A stretch of DNA of 64,000 nucleotides from JACCWM01 sp040393065. GTDB lineage: Bacteria > Myxococcota_A > Bradymonadia > Bradymonadales > Bradymonadaceae. A program made the translations under genes and the position numbers. Below, piece by piece: positions 60,645 to 64,000 of the stretch (its first letter is position 1; each line of letters begins with the position of its first letter). The stretch covers positions 1 to 64,000 of the forward strand of contig JBEBUW010000012.1 in the NCBI GenBank assembly GCA_040393065.1, given 5' to 3'. Under the pieces are notes generated by a model. The model saw nothing but the letters and a program-made list of their open reading frames with translations, was not told where the DNA came from and made no database searches.

Positions 60645-62216
60645 TTAAAGCGCTGGAACGGTCTGCTTCAATCCATCAAAACGCGCATTGGGCGTCGTAT
60701 AATACTGCTGCACTCCTTTGCGAATCACAGCAATATTGTCCTCATGCCACAGAGAAACATACGGCAACTCGCGTGCCAGGATCTGCTGCACCTCGCTGTA
60801 AATCGCCCGCCGCGCCTCCAGATCTGCTTCACTGTCACCAGCTACCAGCAATTCGTCCACCCTGGCATTGCGATACGCTCCACGATTCGCGCCCGCCGCG
60901 CGATTGTCCTCCGAAGGGATGTTCTCTGAATGAAAAATCCATCGATACAAACTGGGCTCCATCACGGACGGCCACTGCAGCGTTGTCATATCAAAATTTC
61001 GACTTCGGATATCATGAAAAAACGTTCCCCACTCATACGAACGCACCCGAACCTCGATCCCAAGCTCACCGAGCTGATGCGCCATCAACTCCGCCAGAGA
61101 ACGCCGAAACTTACTGGCTGAAACCTTAAACTCTAACTGAAAACGCACGCCATTTTTGTCTGGCGGATAACCGGCCTCATCCAGCAACGCGCGCGCGCGC
61201 TCCGGATCATAATCAAACCGCTCCACATCCGGCTCATACGCCCAGTGATCCGGCGCAAGCATACCTGTCGATAAGCGCGCCGTATTACGAAACTTGTACT
61301 GAATGATCGATTCCCGATCGATTCCCAGAGCGATGGCACGACGAACCCGCTCATCCTTCAAAATCGGGTGCTCTAAATTAAAGGCCAGATACGTATATTT
61401 GAACGACGGCGAAGTAATCATATCCAGCCGATCGCTTTTCTCAACAACCGGCAACATCAAGGGCGCGACCGCATTTTGAACCACATCCGCCGTGTTCCCC
61501 AGCAAAGCCAGAAGCCGGGTATTATCATCCCGAACAACCCGAAACACGAGCCTTTCAATCGCTGGTTTCCCTTCAAAATATTTATCAAACGCCCGAAGCT
61601 CGACCCGCATCTCGCCGTGTTGCGAAACAAAAGCAAACGGCCCCGCACCTATCGGCACGCCCGGACATTCCTTATGCCCTGCACACAAATGACGAGGCAC
61701 GATGCCCAACCCCATATCCGTGATGAAGGGCGCATGCGGCTCAAACAAAGTAATTGTAAAACGCCGCTCATCCTGGATTTCGAACGACTTGATCCGCCGT
61801 GAAAGCCCCGCAAAAGGACTTTTGACAAGCTCGCTGTCCAGTTCCATGAACGTGTATTCGACGTCGGCTGACGTCACAGGGCGGCCATCATGAAAATAAA
61901 TATCGTCCCGAAGCTCGACCTCATACACGACCGGAGTCGTTTGCTGAATCGACTTCGCCAGCCTCAACTCCCATGCCCCCGACGCCGTATCCGTCGATAA
62001 AAGCCCTGCGTGCAGCAGTCCCACCAACTTCGCGCTACTATCATTGGTCGCAAAACGCGGATCAAGCCCACGCGGCGAAGTATCCAGCAACACCACGAAA
62101 GCCTGCTCTTCCTCGCTTGCAGCTTTGCTTTCCGAGGAACATCCCCACAAATACTGTAGGACAATCAGCGCCGCGATAGCCCGCAGGATGCCTTGATGAC
62201 GATGAATAAAGTTCAA
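60645..62216 (-). CDS. ABC-transporter substrate-binding lipoprotein, peptide/nickel type
   Basis: A 523-residue family 5 extracellular solute-binding protein. Signal and lipobox end in LQYLWGC. Family marks are LDTSPRGLDPRF, LHAGLLS, LAKSIQQTTPVVYEVELRDDIYFHDGRPVTSADVEYTFM, FKYTYLAFNLEHPILKDERVRRAIALGIDRESII and LLDEAGYPPDKNG. It should bind a peptide or similar ligand outside the inner membrane and pass it to a permease. No permease or ATPase gene lies beside it, so the transporter is elsewhere. The start codon is TTG at 62216; no good ribosome site is visible, so the start is less certain. Confidence 0.9.
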   Translation of the reverse strand: MNFIHRHQGILRAIAALIVLQYLWGCSSESKAASEEEQAFVVLLDTSPRGLDPRFATNDSSAKLVGLLHAGLLSTDTASGAWELRLAKSIQQTTPVVYEVELRDDIYFHDGRPVTSADVEYTFMELDSELVKSPFAGLSRRIKSFEIQDERRFTITLFEPHAPFITDMGLGIVPRHLCAGHKECPGVPIGAGPFAFVSQHGEMRVELRAFDKYFEGKPAIERLVFRVVRDDNTRLLALLGNTADVVQNAVAPLMLPVVEKSDRLDMITSPSFKYTYLAFNLEHPILKDERVRRAIALGIDRESIIQYKFRNTARLSTGMLAPDHWAYEPDVERFDYDPERARALLDEAGYPPDKNGVRFQLEFKVSASKFRRSLAELMAHQLGELGIEVRVRSYEWGTFFHDIRSRNFDMTTLQWPSVMEPSLYRWIFHSENIPSEDNRAAGANRGAYRNARVDELLVAGDSEADLEARRAIYSEVQQILARELPYVSLWHEDNIAVIRKGVQQYYTTPNARFDGLKQTVPAL

Positions 62217-62542
62217 AACACTCAGGCCTGGTAGGGGAAAACCTGCACCCGGACGGGGCAGGCAGACCGATCATTTTCACTGAAATCGAGAAAACTGATC
62301 ACCCATGCAGCATAACAACACACAAAAAGGCGTCAAGTTTCTCGCCACTTACAATACTCCATGCACCTTACAAAATACATGGACTTCAAAGACTTTCTCC
62401 GCTCCGCACAAACTACCTGCATTTTCCTCTAAATTCGGTATAAAAGCCTGCTGGATTCATCATCCGCTCATTCCAGGCCACAGACCCGGTGGCCCAACAC
62501 AATTCCTTGCAGGATTTACTGATAATTTCCGGAGAAATTCTC
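62217..62542. other. Divergent intergenic region
   Basis: A 326-base gap between the binding-protein gene (leftward) and the small beta-rich protein (rightward). An open frame from 62305 has no ribosome site and is not called. The only feature I can support is GGAG at 62531-62534, used by the next gene. Confidence 0.5.
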
Positions 62543-62992
62543 TTGGCCAAGATAAAACTCAGCGAAACGATTCACTTCTTCCCCATAAGCGAGACTGCTC
62601 ATAACAACGAACAGCCGCTTGTATCCGAACTACAACTCAGCATCGAAAACAACCCGCTTGCTCCGGGCGATGAGCTACACGCGCAGCTGCAGGGCAGCTT
62701 TGCCGGCAATCTCCCAACACGGCTTGATTGCCTGACTGTTTCGCTGGAAGGCCGGATTGCACAGGGCGAGGATTCAACAGCGTTTGTTCATGCCGCAGAA
62801 ATTGCGCATGATTATCAGGTTTCTGCCGGTTCGCGATTCACGCAGCCTGTAAGCATCCAGATTCCGCACGACGCACTTCCAAGTAGCGCAGAAGTTACCT
62901 GGAAGCTGGTGGCGCGCGCCGTCTGGGAGACTTCTCAGAGTCTTCAGGATGAAATGACACTCACCGTCGTACCAGAACCTGCCGCTGAATAA
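62543..62992 (+). CDS. Small beta-rich protein, unknown
   Basis: A 149-residue cytoplasmic protein with mostly beta strands: LQLSIENNPLAPGDELHAQLQGSF, LDCLTVSLEGRIAQ, SIQIPHDALPSSAEVTWKLVARAVWET. The layout (APGD near the start of a strand, a middle charged loop, then V-x-W-x-L-x-A) resembles arrestin/SpoOM-like beta sandwiches, but this is only a pattern match. TTG 62543 is chosen because GGAG lies 8 bases upstream; a GTG at 62489 lacks a site. No operon partner. Confidence 0.65.
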   Translation: MAKIKLSETIHFFPISETAHNNEQPLVSELQLSIENNPLAPGDELHAQLQGSFAGNLPTRLDCLTVSLEGRIAQGEDSTAFVHAAEIAHDYQVSAGSRFTQPVSIQIPHDALPSSAEVTWKLVARAVWETSQSLQDEMTLTVVPEPAAE

Positions 62993-63046
62993 ACGCGCCG
63001 GACGATTTACTCGTCCTGAAATCGCGCCTGCTGTCTTCGTAAATCT

Positions 63047-63073
63047 AAAAAGCCCGGGGTATTCGCCCCGGGC
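63047..63073 (-). terminator. Terminator of the phosphoesterase gene
   Basis: AGCCCGGGG pairs with CCCCGGGCT around a 6-base loop. On the minus strand a T run follows, so it ends the leftward phosphoesterase gene. On the plus strand it is followed only by CTCCATTCC. Confidence 0.75.
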
Positions 63074-63118
63074 TCTCCATTCCTCTAACCATCTAATACT
63101 TAAATAATACTCAAAATT

Positions 63119-63925
63119 TCACGCCACTCGATGCTTCACATTCAGATAACTCGTTTCCACCAGCTCCATCCGCGGAGATTCTCCGTACTCTAGACGGAAA
63201 AAGCTCAGTTCCGGCATCGCGCGAATTCTCCAGGGCCACGACGCCGAACCCAGTCCACGATTGATATACAAATAACTATTGGCAATCCGATACGCGCCGG
63301 CAAAAAACTCCGTCCCAAACTGGCTCGCGATCCGATGGGTCACGCCTGGAATATTGAACTGAAATCCGTGCGTATGTCCGCTCAAAATCAAATCAGCTCC
63401 CCGACTTGCCAGCTTCGGCGCAATCGACGGCACGTGATTCAAAGTCAGACAAAAGTTCTCACCATGCACACCACCAAAAGCAGCATCAATGTCTGCTTTT
63501 TTGGTCACATGATCATCCACGCCGACCAGATCGAACCAGACTCCATCGTGCTCAAATGGCACCAGCGCGTTCGCCAGAACCGGAATCTTAAGCTTTTGAA
63601 ACGTGTTCATTGAAAGCTCTGTACTTGCCCAGTGATCATGATTTCCAAGTACGGCATATGTGGGATGATCCAGTCCACTCAAAGTTTCTACACACGGCAA
63701 AATATCGTGGGTACTATACCCGACATAATCGCCCGTCAGGGCAGTTAATTGTGGATTGCGATGATTTACAAAATCTACAATCTGTCGCATATGACGCGGC
63801 TTCACCCAGCGTCCGAGATGAACATCACTGATCTGAGCGACCTCAAAGTTCTTCAAGCCTTGAGGAACTTTGGGATGGCGAAAAACGAAGGTATTGATCT
63901 CGACTGTCTTTAAGGGGTTGATCAT
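63119..63925 (-). CDS. Metallophosphoesterase (calcineurin-like)
   Basis: A 268-residue enzyme of the calcineurin-like superfamily. Metal-binding motifs are complete and in order: D-x-H in QISDVHLG, GDYV, GNHDHW, the lone His in LNHVPS, and GHTHGFQ. It is close in length to YkuE-type phosphoesterases but has no N-terminal membrane segment or Tat signal, so it is probably cytoplasmic or membrane-associated. Two other enzyme types with this fold act on lipids (UDP-diacylglucosamine) or nucleotides, and the substrate cannot be told. ATG 63925 lies 7 bases after a possible upstream coding end. Confidence 0.9.
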   Translation of the reverse strand: MINPLKTVEINTFVFRHPKVPQGLKNFEVAQISDVHLGRWVKPRHMRQIVDFVNHRNPQLTALTGDYVGYSTHDILPCVETLSGLDHPTYAVLGNHDHWASTELSMNTFQKLKIPVLANALVPFEHDGVWFDLVGVDDHVTKKADIDAAFGGVHGENFCLTLNHVPSIAPKLASRGADLILSGHTHGFQFNIPGVTHRIASQFGTEFFAGAYRIANSYLYINRGLGSASWPWRIRAMPELSFFRLEYGESPRMELVETSYLNVKHRVA

Positions 63926-63931
63926 CGTGCT

Positions 63932-64000
63932 TTACCGTCCTAACTTCGTCGTTTGGCCCGGAGCTTCAGGGCACAAAATGGTTTGCGTTGCCTCGCGGAT
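63932..64000 (-). CDS. Possible 3' end of a gene running off the right edge
   Basis: The minus-strand frame from the right edge to TAA at 63932-63934 is open for 22 codons (ending LCPEAPGQTTKLGR). A second frame is also open here, so the reading is uncertain. If real, the gene ends 7 bases before the phosphoesterase start and would be its operon partner. Confidence 0.25.
   Translation of the reverse strand: MREATQTILCPEAPGQTTKLGR

Overview
The window looks like a chromosome segment from a deltaproteobacterium in the broad sense (Myxococcota/Bradymonadia-like). No database was searched, so this rests on content: many lipoproteins, two Ser/Thr protein kinases (one with PEGA-type repeats), a PilZ protein, a secreted protein with a MYXO-CTERM-like tail, a TamB/TamA pair, a tmRNA tag ending NVEVALAA, and recA operator candidates that fit the Myxococcus-type LexA consensus. 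No tRNA, rRNA, CRISPR array, integrase or insertion sequence was recognised.

Layout. (1) 0-3.5 kb: probable start of ffh on the minus strand, a TPR-like lipoprotein, a small acidic protein, then smpB and ssrA (tmRNA) with a strong terminator. (2) 3.6-14.5 kb: an accessory region of secreted or lipid-anchored proteins (His-rich, beta-helix repeat, a two-gene lipoprotein/haem-binding unit, Cys-rich), a DUF262/HNH GmrSD-like nuclease, and two copies of an unrecognised paralogous family at 3.6 and 12.3 kb. (3) 14.8-26.8 kb: a defence-type island. It holds an unknown protein, an 85-bp tandem repeat, a GIY-YIG/DUF4357 protein and a type I restriction-modification operon hsdR-hsdM-rhuM-hsdS. Two AT-rich minus-strand genes converge on it: a coiled-coil membrane protein and a SHOCT-domain membrane protein. 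(4) 27-32 kb: a phosphodiester glycosidase fused to FG-GAP/VCBS repeats, a membrane-anchored unknown, a 41-bp tandem repeat with a palindrome, and a lipoprotein. (5) 32-41 kb, minus strand: tamB, tamA and an Lnb-like DUF4105 membrane protein, probably one envelope-biogenesis operon. (6) 42-64 kb: mainly core genes. These are a sigma-region-4-like regulator, purH, a PilZ protein, an outer-membrane protein, pilT, recA with two candidate SOS operators, the cinA-thpR pair, a PEGA kinase, a kinase-rimK-lipoprotein cluster, a receiver-domain protein, a TlpA-like thioredoxin, an oligopeptide-type binding lipoprotein, a small beta-rich protein and a metallophosphoesterase.

Composition. Most of the plus strand is visibly C-rich whichever way the genes run. 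About 27.0-28.7 kb and 31.3-33.5 kb are instead G-rich on the plus strand, and about 22.4-26.9 kb is AT-rich with mosaic patches in hsdS. These breaks mark the likeliest recent transfer or inversion. Four terminators share the core CGGCAA...TTGCCG, which suggests a dispersed terminator family. The best candidates for undescribed biology are the two convergent membrane proteins beside the type I system, the paralogous family with the DUF262 region between its copies, and the short tandem-repeat arrays.
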